This document shows, piece by piece, positions 8,786-16,807 of a stretch of DNA of 64,000 bases. Every line of letters starts with the position of its first letter. Position 1 is the stretch's first letter. The DNA lies in assembly GCF_004801375.1 (NCBI RefSeq), contig NZ_SSNZ01000012.1:26936-90935 (forward strand). Direction: 5' to 3'. The notes under the pieces are model-generated. The model did not search any database and was not told the origin of the DNA. It saw nothing but the letters and a program-made list of their open reading frames with translations. This stretch comes from Flavobacterium supellecticarium (GTDB taxonomy: Bacteria > Bacteroidota > Bacteroidia > Flavobacteriales > Flavobacteriaceae). A program made the translations under genes and the position numbers.

Positions 8786-9003
8786 TCATAGAATCATTTT
8801 TCGATTGTTTTCGACATTTGTTTCCAACAGCAAGCCATTCGGATCCAATACTACAGTAATGATTTTTTGTTTTTGTTTTAGTGTTAACCGGTATTTACCA
8901 AACTGTTTTTCGCAATAACCACCGTTTTAGCCGTTCCGTTTTTATAGCTTAATTCCATTCCAACAGCTTCCTCAAATACCCTAATTCTCCGGTTACCGTT
9001 ATT
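8786..9003 (-). pseudogene. Decayed 3' fragment of a gene, possibly an M1-type peptidase tail
   Basis: Reading leftwards, one frame gives GMELSYKNGTAKTVVIAKNS and then stops; a second frame continues with FGKYRLTLKQKQKIITVVLDPN, ending NVENNRKMIL and a stop at 8786. The joined text looks like the last ~70 residues of one protein broken by a single frameshift near 8900, with no start or upstream part. The strand-strand-VxxDP-N ending resembles the C-terminus of M1 aminopeptidase-like proteins of Bacteroidota. The rest of the 340-bp gap between adh and the S41 gene holds only the long-loop hairpin. Family assignment is weak. Confidence 0.4.
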
Positions 9004-9027
9004 TATATATATAATTAAGTATTATTT

Positions 9028-10743
9028 TTATTTTGACGACAGGTGGTTTACAGCCACTTCCATTACCCGATCTACAAAAGTATCGGGAGCATTTTCCATC
9101 TGTGTTACTTCAGCATCGGTCGGAGGTGCTACATAGATGTCTGGTTTTATCCCGATACCTTCTATCATTTCACCATTAGCATCTTTTACAGCAGAAAAAG
9201 GCATATAAAAATAAAACCAATTATCGGCGATATTACCAACGACTCCACCATTAAAATCTGCGGGATTGGAGGTAACACCGGCTGTTGCACCATAAGTATA
9301 ATCTCCGATAGAAACAACATGATTCCCCTGACTTTTGAGCAATAACACCGTTATTTCCGACATGCTGGCACTATAATTATCCGTCAAAATAGCAATAGGG
9401 ATGTTAGACGGAATACCGCCTAATTTATGAGGTTTTGTTTTTTGTGGAATCCAGGGAGTATAATCAAATCGTCCATTTCCTTCTTTTGTTCTTTCATAAG
9501 ACCATATAGTACTTTTTGTGACCAAACGTTCTATAAAAAATTGTAAATCTTTTACAGCTCCACCACCATTACTTCTTAAATCAAGAATCAGCTTTTTAAT
9601 CGTTCCTTTATGCAATGGATTCAGAAGATTCTGATAGAAAGGAGCCCGCTCAATAACAGCCATAGCGGCTGTTTCAAAATCATTCATATTGCGTTCATTT
9701 CCAATATACTGTTCCATTTCACTTATAAACCAATCCATATAAGGCTTACTTTCAGGAGTCAGAACAGTGGCATAGGTCTCCTCCTCATAATAAACCGGCA
9801 GCTCATCATATTTTATCAATGCGGATCGTGCTGCCTCCAACAAATCGTCAGATACGATTTCCGTCGCCATAAACTGTCTGCACAGGGTTCTGAAAACATT
9901 TAGCTCCGGAGCTATTGTAAAAGCCTCCCACTTACTTTGTATAGCACGAGTAAGCTCTTTTACATTTTCTCTAACTGTAAGATCTGTGATTCTTCCCAGC
10001 AAAGGGTTATTTTCAATGTTACGAGTTCGTAATCCCAATTCATTCGGATTGCTATCGTTTAAAAATTTAGAGCTTAGAAATTTTGTCAGGTCGCTTAAAT
10101 ACAGTGAAAACGAATCATAGGTCAAATAATAGATATCCGGATTTTTTTTTACACTTCCCATCAGGTAAGTAATAGAAAGATCACTCTTTTTTACCCCCGG
10201 TATCAGCGTATATTTCTGACATATGGTATCATTTCCTAAATATTTTTTTATATATCCAAGCTTCGATGAAAACATATAACTATTTGCGTGTTGTTCTTTC
10301 ATACCTCCCTGAAATCTAAAAATACCATACTGATAACGATTTAAAGGTATCTTTATCTTTACAAAAAAATGCCTGTCAAAAATTGGATTTATAATATCGA
10401 CAAAATAGTGTATGGCTTTAACTTTGTCAGTATCGATTTCATTTTTATCGTCTGTACTTCTGCCAAAAGTTTTTAAAGCTGAAAATTTCGGATAATATTC
10501 ATTGTAAATAGCGTCCCAATCCTTGCCATCCTTTCTTTTTTGCTCATAAAAACAACTGTAACGCTGATCCATAACGGTCCAGAATACTTTGAAAAGATCT
10601 GCATAAGATTTAACATCATCCTTAGTATACTGTTCCGGTGCGCTAATTGGATATTTATCATCCAGTTCACAAGCGTTAAAAATCAGTATCGCTAGTAGTA
10701 CTCCTAAAACAAAAGCTGTTTTTTTATATAATTTTAGATACAT
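9028..10743 (-). CDS. S41 family peptidase, lipoprotein
   Basis: Envelope serine protease of the C-terminal-processing/tricorn-core type. Signal with lipobox FNAC at about residue 25. The C-terminal third has the S41 fold: KKLILDLRSNGGGAV, the nucleophile region TDNYSASMSEITVLLL (Ser after Ala), GDYTYGATAG, and the closing GIGIKPDIYV typical of the family. The ~350-residue N-terminal part is long and not recognised; no PDZ domain is obvious. 571 residues. It lies 8 bp downstream of the beta-barrel gene at 10752 on the same strand, suggesting an operon. Substrate unknown. Confidence 0.8.
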   Translation of the reverse strand: MYLKLYKKTAFVLGVLLAILIFNACELDDKYPISAPEQYTKDDVKSYADLFKVFWTVMDQRYSCFYEQKRKDGKDWDAIYNEYYPKFSALKTFGRSTDDKNEIDTDKVKAIHYFVDIINPIFDRHFFVKIKIPLNRYQYGIFRFQGGMKEQHANSYMFSSKLGYIKKYLGNDTICQKYTLIPGVKKSDLSITYLMGSVKKNPDIYYLTYDSFSLYLSDLTKFLSSKFLNDSNPNELGLRTRNIENNPLLGRITDLTVRENVKELTRAIQSKWEAFTIAPELNVFRTLCRQFMATEIVSDDLLEAARSALIKYDELPVYYEEETYATVLTPESKPYMDWFISEMEQYIGNERNMNDFETAAMAVIERAPFYQNLLNPLHKGTIKKLILDLRSNGGGAVKDLQFFIERLVTKSTIWSYERTKEGNGRFDYTPWIPQKTKPHKLGGIPSNIPIAILTDNYSASMSEITVLLLKSQGNHVVSIGDYTYGATAGVTSNPADFNGGVVGNIADNWFYFYMPFSAVKDANGEMIEGIGIKPDIYVAPPTDAEVTQMENAPDTFVDRVMEVAVNHLSSK

Positions 10744-10751
10744 AATCCATC

Positions 10752-11450
10752 TTAATTAAATTGATAAGAAGTTCCGGCGGCAATCATATAAGATTGAATT
10801 GTTTTTTGCCTATTTTTATTCGTGTTAGCTATACTGATATCAGACAATCCATACTGATAATTACAGGTCCCATAAAATGTCCACTTTTTAAAAGAATATC
10901 CCAGACTTAACTCCCCTTGCAAACCATAACCAAACCGATTTAGCATATTTTCATTTTTTTTAAAATCATACGTCTCCGAAACTTTTTTATATCTATTTTC
11001 TGTTAGCGCGATATACTGTCCTTTCCGTTGCAAACGCATCAGGTACTCGATATAGGTACCACCGGCTATTTTAAGCCATAAACCCTGGCTTATATCAGCG
11101 GAGCCCAATACCGTAACGCCTACCAGAAAAGGTATCGAAAGGAAATCGTTATAATATTTTGTATACCATCCGAGTCGGCTACCTGTTCGCCTGAACGTGT
11201 AGTTTTTTTGCAGGAACGATACTGCTGTTTTCAGAAAAATCGGTTTCCGTATCGTATATTCTCCCGTAAGACTAGCACCAAAACCATAGTCTCCGCTATA
11301 TTTCGATTCCACTAAGTTAGACAGGTTGGCATTGAGGTTACTATAAGTATATCCCATATCGAATCCTACCTTAAATTTACTTTGCGCCTGCAATGCTATA
11401 CTTGAAAGAAAGAAGTAAAAACAAAAAAAATAAACTACTTTTTTTACCAT
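10752..11450 (-). CDS. Outer-membrane beta-barrel protein (PorT-like), function unknown
   Basis: A 232-residue exported protein: signal peptide about residues 1-22 (ending ALQAQ), then alternating strands such as FKVGFDMGYTYSN, GFGASLTGEYTIR, and YGLQGELSLGYSFKKW, ending in an aromatic terminal strand (AAGTSYQFN), as in small outer-membrane barrels. It is the first gene of a two-gene unit with the S41 lipoprotein. No specific function can be assigned. Confidence 0.6.
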   Translation of the reverse strand: MVKKVVYFFCFYFFLSSIALQAQSKFKVGFDMGYTYSNLNANLSNLVESKYSGDYGFGASLTGEYTIRKPIFLKTAVSFLQKNYTFRRTGSRLGWYTKYYNDFLSIPFLVGVTVLGSADISQGLWLKIAGGTYIEYLMRLQRKGQYIALTENRYKKVSETYDFKKNENMLNRFGYGLQGELSLGYSFKKWTFYGTCNYQYGLSDISIANTNKNRQKTIQSYMIAAGTSYQFN

Positions 11451-11590
11451 AATTAACCGAATATAAAACCTTTAATAATCCTAAAAGTTATTATAATATG
11501 AGAAGCATCTATTATTTTCAGCATTCTTTGTCTATGCAAATTCCTTATTAGTCTAATTTACTTACACAATATCATTTGATCACAAACTAT

Positions 11591-11620
11591 AAAAAAGCCG
11601 ATCCTGCTACAGACCGGCTC
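11591..11620 (-). terminator. Rho-independent terminator (minus strand)
   Basis: Reading leftwards, AGCCGGTC, a 7-base loop, GATCGGCT and a T6 run. It would end transcription coming from the broken sigma-factor gene and any small ORF at 11679-11780. Confidence 0.65.
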
Positions 11621-11678
11621 CAAAACGAACTAATTATTCCTGTAATAGTTTATGAAAAAAGATTGTATTGATACGATT

Positions 11679-11780
11679 TCAGCGGTATTGATGCTTTCGT
11701 TTTAGCCCGGTATTCATTTTCCGGATGCTTTTATACACCACACTTTGAACGGCCTTACGCTTTTCTTCGTACCAACACAC
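11679..11780 (-). CDS. Possible small ORF, GTG start, unknown
   Basis: A 33-codon frame starting with GTG, rich in Lys/Arg (for example WYEEKRKAVQSVVYKSIRKM) and ending before a terminator. It may be a remnant tail of a larger gene, since nothing upstream in frame continues it (stop at 11790-11792). No family recognised. The rest of the 425-bp stretch from 11451 to 11876 holds only this frame, the terminator at 11591 and AT-rich sequence upstream of the barrel gene. Confidence 0.18.
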   Translation of the reverse strand: MCWYEEKRKAVQSVVYKSIRKMNTGLKRKHQYR

Positions 11781-11876
11781 ATTAGTATTTTACTTACATT
11801 AGGAGGAAATTAAAGGAAATATCACGGGGCAAAAGCAGTCCAAATAATTTTAAAAAAAGCTGCCCGATCGGAAACA

Positions 11877-12480
11877 TTACGATAACAATGGTGCTGGTGT
11901 TCTAAATCGGAAGTCGATATAAACGTGATGCGCAAACATCAGAAATTCGTTATTTTTCACCGAATGTTTTTTGAGATACCGGAGTGTTTTGGAAGTCTGG
12001 TTGGCCACGGCACCGGGTGTCATGTACATTTCGGAAGCGATCTCTTTATAACTGCGCTCCTCGAATTTGAATAATGTAAATATTGTACGTCTTTTTCGGG
12101 AATCTGACGTAGCAACTGTTCGATCTGTTCAAAACGGGAGTCGAGTACCTCATCCGATTCGTAGGTAATATCCATTTCGGAAATAATCCGTTTTTTTCGG
12201 TTGTCAAAATCCGATTCTGTTTTTGATACCATTTGGAGATTTCCTGCTTGGAGCTTTTAAACAATACCGATTCCAAGGCAAACTTCGGATTGAGTTTGTT
12301 CCGGTAATTCCATAAATAGATAAAGACATTTTGGGTCGCATCTTTGGCATCGGCAAGCTGTTTGATATATTTCTTTACAAAGCAATACACTTTAAAGGCA
12401 TACAGATCATAAATTTCCCGGAAACAAGATTCGCCATCTTCGCGTAACCTTATAATCAAATCAGCACGCATATTGCCCAT
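11877..12480 (-). pseudogene. ECF sigma-70 factor broken by two frameshifts
   Basis: Three consecutive frames make one ECF sigma factor. Frame 1 from ATG 12480 (MGNMRADLIIRLRE) carries region 2, including LADAKDATQNVFIYLWNYR. Frame 2, from about 12232, gives the linker and early region 4 (SRFEQIEQLLRQIPEKD). Frame 3 begins at the Lys codons near 12085 and gives RTIFTLFKFEERSYKEIASE and MYMTPGAVANQTSKTLRYL, the region 4 helix-turn-helix. The second break lies in an A-run (GAAAAAGACGT), where one missing base would restore EKRRTIF. Either a recently dead gene or homopolymer sequencing error. Bacteroidota sigma factors of this kind often serve FecIR-type systems, but no anti-sigma or TonB receptor is adjacent. 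Confidence 0.8.
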
Positions 12481-12569
12481 AATTATAGGTAAGTATGCGT
12501 AGAAAAACAACACAAACTATCATCAATAATTGGAGCCGTCGGATATTTAAAGATTTATTAATCTTAAAA

Positions 12570-12596
12570 AAAGGTCGGCAATAAAGCCGACCTTTT
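12570..12596 (-). terminator. Rho-independent terminator after YegP gene
   Basis: AAAAGGTCGGC, AATAAA loop, GCCGACCTTTT: a perfect hairpin beginning 2 bp beyond the YegP stop codon, with T-runs on both strands, so it could also act on the other strand. Confidence 0.85.
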
Positions 12597-12597
12597 A

Positions 12598-12927
12598 CTA
12601 GGACAAATCTTCTACCGTAGCGCCCGGTGCATTATTTTTTACCGAAGTAATTCCGGTTTCACGAGCCGATTCGGATTGATACATTTGACTGGTTCCGATA
12701 ATTTCACCATTACCCGCTTTCAGGTTAAAATACAGCCTCCCGTCTTTCGCCGTTTCTCTTGCATAACGGGCATCCAATTGTGAGTTTTCGCGTACCGATT
12801 TGATCCCATTCAAACAACCTGCTTTAGCAGTATAACCTTCGCTGGTAAGGATTACCAGTCCGTTGTTTGCTCTCAGATTAAACTGAAACTCATTGTTTGT
12901 TCTTCTTGTAATTACAAATGTTCCCAT
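12598..12927 (-). CDS. YegP family protein (two DUF1508 repeats)
   Basis: A 109-residue cytoplasmic protein made of two tandem ~50-residue DUF1508 units. Unit 1 (about 9-48) reads NEFQFNLRANNGLVILTSEG with C-terminal GIKSVRENS; unit 2 (about 61-102) reads DGRLYFNLKAGNGEIIGTSQ with GITSVKNNA. The YegP fold is known but its function is not; it is often stress- or stationary-phase-associated. It is monocistronic with its own terminator. Confidence 0.9.
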   Translation of the reverse strand: MGTFVITRRTNNEFQFNLRANNGLVILTSEGYTAKAGCLNGIKSVRENSQLDARYARETAKDGRLYFNLKAGNGEIIGTSQMYQSESARETGITSVKNNAPGATVEDLS

Positions 12928-13251
12928 TGTTCTAATTTTATAGTAATAATTGACTACAATAGTATCGCAGCATTTTCTATAAAAATTACGGGTTATAGTA
13001 AAAACACTTCTTATAAGCTGAAAAATTTCATACCTCTAAAACGACTTATAGCATCAATCCGCGCCATATCTTTTTTGAAACAAGTCAATGTCGAACCGAT
13101 TCGTATACCGGAAGTTTGTCTGCGCGTCAAACACTATTTTCAAAACGAACGACTTGGGCAGCTGTCAGCACTCCGTGTCAAGGCATTCTGGCAATAATAC
13201 CGGGAAACATTCTGATTTTTATAGTACCTTCGCTTTATCATATCCGAATGT
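12928..13251. other. Intergenic stretch with an unexplained open frame
   Basis: About 320 bp between divergent yegP and the TetR gene. The plus-strand frame ending at the stop 13195-13197 is open for over 200 bases and reads plausibly (for example VNVEPIRIPEVCLRVKHYF), but it has no ATG; the only ordinary alternative start is a TTG near 13072. It may be a remnant gene end. No family recognised. Promoters for both neighbours must also lie here. Confidence 0.3.
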
Positions 13252-13866
13252 ATGTCGAAAGCAACCCTTACCCGAATGTCTATACTCGAAAAATCTTTCG
13301 AACTGATCTACCGAAAAGGTTATCAGTCGACTAGTATCGACGATATCATCGCGACCACTCAGGTTACCAAGGGTGCTTTTTACTACCACTTTAAAAATAA
13401 GGACGAAATGGCTTTGGCATTGATCAACGATTATATGCGCCCGAATATGTATCAGGTAATGCTTCGCCCATTGGAACAAGCTGAAAAACCATTGGAAACC
13501 TTTTACGATATGATGCGGAACTTATTACACGACACCGATTTTTTTGATGTACGCTATGGTTGTCCGGCGATTAACCTGATTGAAGAAATGGCACCGCTAA
13601 ATGAAAAATTCCGGGAAGCACTTTCCGTTTTGATGACCGACTGGAAATTGGGCATTGCCGACTGTATCCGATACGAACAACAGCAAAAAACCATTAACCC
13701 GGACATCGATCCGCAGCAAATTGCGTTGTTTTTAATTTCCGGTTATGGCGGTATCCGTAATATCGGAAAACTAGAAGGCACTCAAAGCTACGAAAGCTAT
13801 CTCGTCACTTTACAAAAATACCTTCAGTTTCTGAAGCCTTCATTTTCAGTATCGTCCGGCAATTAA
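13252..13866 (+). CDS. TetR/AcrR family transcriptional regulator
   Basis: A 204-residue dimeric repressor. The N-terminal TetR_N helix-turn-helix (about residues 8-55) is clear: ILEKSFELIYRKGYQSTSID, DIIATTQVTKGAFYYHFKNK. The C-terminal ligand half resembles the AcrR/NemR-like group with YGCPAINLIEEMA near residue 103. Its stop overlaps that of the convergent protease gene by 4 bp. A likely operator is the 30-bp palindrome at 15261-15290, 1.4 kb away in front of the cytochrome pair; that link is inference from proximity. Ligand unknown. Confidence 0.88.
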   Translation: MSKATLTRMSILEKSFELIYRKGYQSTSIDDIIATTQVTKGAFYYHFKNKDEMALALINDYMRPNMYQVMLRPLEQAEKPLETFYDMMRNLLHDTDFFDVRYGCPAINLIEEMAPLNEKFREALSVLMTDWKLGIADCIRYEQQQKTINPDIDPQQIALFLISGYGGIRNIGKLEGTQSYESYLVTLQKYLQFLKPSFSVSSGN

Positions 13867-15176
13867 TCCTTTTTTGCTGTTTTCAGATCGATCAGAAATG
13901 GTTTTAGGCGGATTCCGTCTTTATTCCTAAAATTTACCGTAGCCGTTGACTGATAGTGATTCCCCGGTTGTAATTCGGTTTCAAAACGAAACGAACGTCC
14001 ATCATCCGAAAAACCGATTACTTTCGAAATCCGCAATACATGGCTTTCTCCAAGCGGACCGAAATCGAATCCCCGGAATTTTTTATCCATTTCTTCCGAA
14101 AATGTCAACGTTACCGTAAGCGGGCCGGATGGTACTACCCCATTTTCCCCAACAGCTTCCGATAGTTTCATGTCGATCACCGTCGGTCGTATTCTTTCAT
14201 AATCCGCTTTAAGCTGTGCGAGTGTTCCGGAAAAGAAACCGGTACTGTTTACCAAAGCATCAACTTGCTCCGGATTACTATAATCCAGTTCAATAAGCGT
14301 TTTGATGGCCTGTTTTTTATCTGTTGCCTGATCGTAATATTTTTCGCAAATCGCATAACCGATATAATAGCCCAGATCCCTTTCTTTTAATTCATTCTGA
14401 TTGGTTCCCCAAAGCCAGTTGTAGGTCGTTTCGATATGCTGCATATCCCTTACGAATAAAGCCTTAACCCGGTCTTCATTCTTTTTTCCAAACGCAATCG
14501 CCGGTGTATAAGACGGTTTTCCGGTAACTTTAGTCGAAATAAATTCAGCCACCCCTTCGTACAAACAATAATACAATAGGTTATCGACCATTTCTTTTTG
14601 CTGCGTATGTACATATTCGTGCGTACATAACAATCCGATATCATCTATCGGGTTGAGGTCTTTATAATACGAATGCAGGTATTTCGGAAGTGCATCGGTA
14701 TTTACATTCCGGTCCGACAATGCCATTTCACTTCCAATAAGTACTTTTCCATTTGAAATCGTTCCGTTTGTTCGGAAAACACCTACCGTAAAATAAATCG
14801 GAGCCGGTTGTAATTCCGGATAAGCCTTTTTTAATCGGGCAATATTTTTTTGGATTTCCGGACTTACCTTTTTGACCGAAAGTGTATTTTTTCGGATCGT
14901 TTTCCAGAAATCCGGATACTTTTTAATAGCGTCGATATACTCTTTTGCCGTATAACGTCTGCGTTGCCGTATCGCTTCGAGTCCTTCCGTACCGCTGTCG
15001 AAATACAACTTTTGTAACAATTCATACTGACCTACACTATCGGGTGTTGCGACAATCGCATCATAGGCTTCCCAGAAATGATCAATATCAGACGAAATGA
15101 TTTCTGTTTTTAGTTTTTGTCCGTATGATACGGATAACGATAGCAAACCCAAACAAATAATAACGTTCTTTTTCAT
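13863..15176 (-). CDS. Putative exported zinc protease (DUF2268-like, HExxH)
   Basis: A 437-residue exported protein (signal ending SVSYGQ, about residue 20). The central part has a gluzincin-type zinc site: HEYVHTQQKE with the third ligand Glu in YEGVAEFIS about 25 residues on. Upstream is a helical region with IRQRRRYTAKEYI as in DUF2268/GldB-like proteins. The last ~100 residues form an Ig-like beta domain (PLTVTLTFSEEMDKKF), reminiscent of Big_5 domains. It diverges from the operon at 15322. Protease activity is inferred from the motif; substrate unknown. Confidence 0.65.
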   Translation of the reverse strand: MKKNVIICLGLLSLSVSYGQKLKTEIISSDIDHFWEAYDAIVATPDSVGQYELLQKLYFDSGTEGLEAIRQRRRYTAKEYIDAIKKYPDFWKTIRKNTLSVKKVSPEIQKNIARLKKAYPELQPAPIYFTVGVFRTNGTISNGKVLIGSEMALSDRNVNTDALPKYLHSYYKDLNPIDDIGLLCTHEYVHTQQKEMVDNLLYYCLYEGVAEFISTKVTGKPSYTPAIAFGKKNEDRVKALFVRDMQHIETTYNWLWGTNQNELKERDLGYYIGYAICEKYYDQATDKKQAIKTLIELDYSNPEQVDALVNSTGFFSGTLAQLKADYERIRPTVIDMKLSEAVGENGVVPSGPLTVTLTFSEEMDKKFRGFDFGPLGESHVLRISKVIGFSDDGRSFRFETELQPGNHYQSTATVNFRNKDGIRLKPFLIDLKTAKKD

Positions 15177-15260
15177 GGTAAGTAATTAATCATTAAAGAT
15201 AGTCGGCTTGTTTTTATTGACCTATAAATAACGTATTTTCTTTCATTTTAATATCTGATT

Positions 15261-15290
15261 AAAAAAACATACTAATTAGTATGTTTTTTT
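15261..15290. promoter_or_regulatory. 30-bp perfect palindrome, likely TetR-type operator
   Basis: The left half AAAAAAACATACTAA (15261-15275) is followed without gap by its exact complement TTAGTATGTTTTTTT (15276-15290). The core CATACTAATTAGTATG looks like TetR-family operators. It sits where the -33 element of the promoter for the gene at 15322 should be, three bases before the -7 box TATCTTTG, so a bound dimer would block RNA polymerase. It lies between divergent genes, so it is not a terminator of either. Confidence 0.65.
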
Positions 15291-15293
15291 AGT

Positions 15294-15301
15294 TATCTTT
15301 G
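15294..15301 (+). promoter_or_regulatory. Bacteroidota -7 promoter box
   Basis: TATCTTTG matches the TAnnTTTG -7 consensus of the Bacteroidota primary sigma factor and lies 20 bp before the ATG at 15322. The -33 position falls inside the adjoining palindrome. Confidence 0.6.
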
Positions 15302-15321
15302 AAACATAAACTTTAAAAAGC

Positions 15322-15786
15322 ATGTACTCCGTACTTCTACCACTTCATTCTGTAATCCGTTGGTTGGTGTTGATCAGTCTTCTTATTACAATCGGGAAAT
15401 CCCTTTTGGGTTATTATAAACATTCCGTTTTTTCGAAAACCGACAACCGTTTACGGCATTGGACCGCTACTTTTTCCCATATACAACTCCTGATCGGGAT
15501 GCTGCTTTATACACAAAGTCCGTTTGTAAGCTATTTTTATGACACCTATAAATCGGGAAATCTGAATACAGAAGCATTATTTTTTGGTGTTATTCATATT
15601 ATACTGATGTTTATCGCGATCCTATTTATTTCGATCGGATCGTCTAAAGCCAAACGAATAGCCTCCGACAAAGAAAAACACAAAACGATACTGATCTGGT
15701 TTGTTTTGGGATTAGTACTGATATTTCTGGCAATCCCATGGCCATTTTCTCCATTGGCAGTACGACCTTTATTACGTCCGTTATAA
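15322..15786 (+). CDS. Small four-helix membrane protein, possibly cytochrome b-like
   Basis: A 154-residue integral membrane protein with four hydrophobic helices and short loops. Histidines near helix ends (PLHSVIRW in helix 1, FSHIQLL in helix 2, GVIHIIL in helix 3) could bind haem, as in small cytochrome b561-like proteins, but the pattern is not diagnostic. It precedes a dihaem cytochrome c gene by 16 bp on the same strand, so an electron-transfer role is reasonable. Expression is probably controlled at the palindrome overlapping its promoter. Confidence 0.55.
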   Translation: MYSVLLPLHSVIRWLVLISLLITIGKSLLGYYKHSVFSKTDNRLRHWTATFSHIQLLIGMLLYTQSPFVSYFYDTYKSGNLNTEALFFGVIHIILMFIAILFISIGSSKAKRIASDKEKHKTILIWFVLGLVLIFLAIPWPFSPLAVRPLLRPL

Positions 15787-15802
15787 ATCCTACTTTATTG
15801 AG

Positions 15803-16756
15803 ATGAAAGCTTCTAAACTGGTTGTAACCGGCATGCTCACTTTTTCCATAACCATCGTTTATTTTGGACTGCGAAATACCGGGAGCATTGAAAACAATTA
15901 TACCTTTCCCGGCAAATTATCCGACCTGAAATTATTCAAGGGTCCATTAAAAGAGCGTATTCCCGATGATAACGTCCGGCTATTGGAACTTTCCAGCACA
16001 CTCTATACCGATCATGCCGACAAGCAACGCCTACTAAAATTACCACCGGGAACAAAATTAAAAATCATAGATGACGGATTGCCACAATTCCCGGAAGGAA
16101 GCCTGTTAGCCAAAACTTTTTATTATCCGAATCAACCTATCGAAACCCGGATACTCTACCTGAAAAACGGAAAATGGAATGCCGCAACCTATCAATGGAA
16201 TGTCACACAAACAGAAGCGTTACTGCTAACCAACGGTGCCACGGTGCAAATAAAGCAGAACAACAAACCGGATATCAACTACCATATTCCAACTGCAACG
16301 GAATGCATCAGTTGTCATCGTAGTAACGGTACACTGCAACCGATTGGTCCGAAAATCCGGAATCTAAACAGAATGATCATACGAAACAACAAAAGTGTTT
16401 CTCAACTGACCGATTTACAACAGCAACAATTACTACACGCCACTTCCTTAAAAGAAATAACCACCTTTCCCGATTATAATGATCCTGAACAAACACTGAC
16501 ATTACGTGCCAGAGCGTATATGGAACTAAACTGCGCCCATTGTCATCAAGCGGGCGGTATGGCTGGTTATACCAATTTACTGCTGTCTTATGAAATACCT
16601 TTTGGAAAAACCGGCCTTGCCCGGCAGCAACCCAATATTATTTTCCGAATGGAAACTTCCGGTGCTTTACATATGCCCAAACTGGGCACCACCACAACCG
16701 ATCCGGTAGGTCTCGCATTGATTAAAGCCTATATCAAGAGTCTTGATCGCAGCTAA
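15803..16756 (+). CDS. Dihaem c-type cytochrome, SO2930 family
   Basis: A 317-residue exported protein with an N-terminal membrane anchor or signal (about 7-24) and two haem c sites: CISCH near residue 168 and CAHCH near residue 244. The order FPGKLSDLKLFKG at the start, the strand-rich middle (GSLLAKTFYYPNQ), and the two widely spaced haems match the SO2930/HNE_0200 conserved cytochrome family. It would accept electrons in the envelope; the partner may be the small membrane protein encoded 16 bp upstream. Acceptor unknown. Terminator follows. Confidence 0.82.
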   Translation: MKASKLVVTGMLTFSITIVYFGLRNTGSIENNYTFPGKLSDLKLFKGPLKERIPDDNVRLLELSSTLYTDHADKQRLLKLPPGTKLKIIDDGLPQFPEGSLLAKTFYYPNQPIETRILYLKNGKWNAATYQWNVTQTEALLLTNGATVQIKQNNKPDINYHIPTATECISCHRSNGTLQPIGPKIRNLNRMIIRNNKSVSQLTDLQQQQLLHATSLKEITTFPDYNDPEQTLTLRARAYMELNCAHCHQAGGMAGYTNLLLSYEIPFGKTGLARQQPNIIFRMETSGALHMPKLGTTTTDPVGLALIKAYIKSLDRS

Positions 16757-16763
16757 ACAGGCA

Positions 16764-16792
16764 TAAAAAAGCCGGCATATAGCCGGCTTCGT
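16764..16792. terminator. Bidirectional terminator between cytochrome and DUF2911 genes
   Basis: AAAAGCCGGC, a short loop, GCCGGCTT between convergent genes. The A-run on the left serves as a T-run for the minus-strand DUF2911 gene. Confidence 0.75.
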
Positions 16793-16807
16793 CTCCTTTA
16801 AAAGGAA

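Noticed and set aside
9043..9345. Plus-strand ORFs inside the S41 peptidase and other long genes
   Set aside because: Shadow frames with no family features, opposite to well-supported genes.
12020..12513. Two separate small genes on the minus strand
   Set aside because: Together with a third frame they make one ECF sigma factor; they are pieces of a broken gene.
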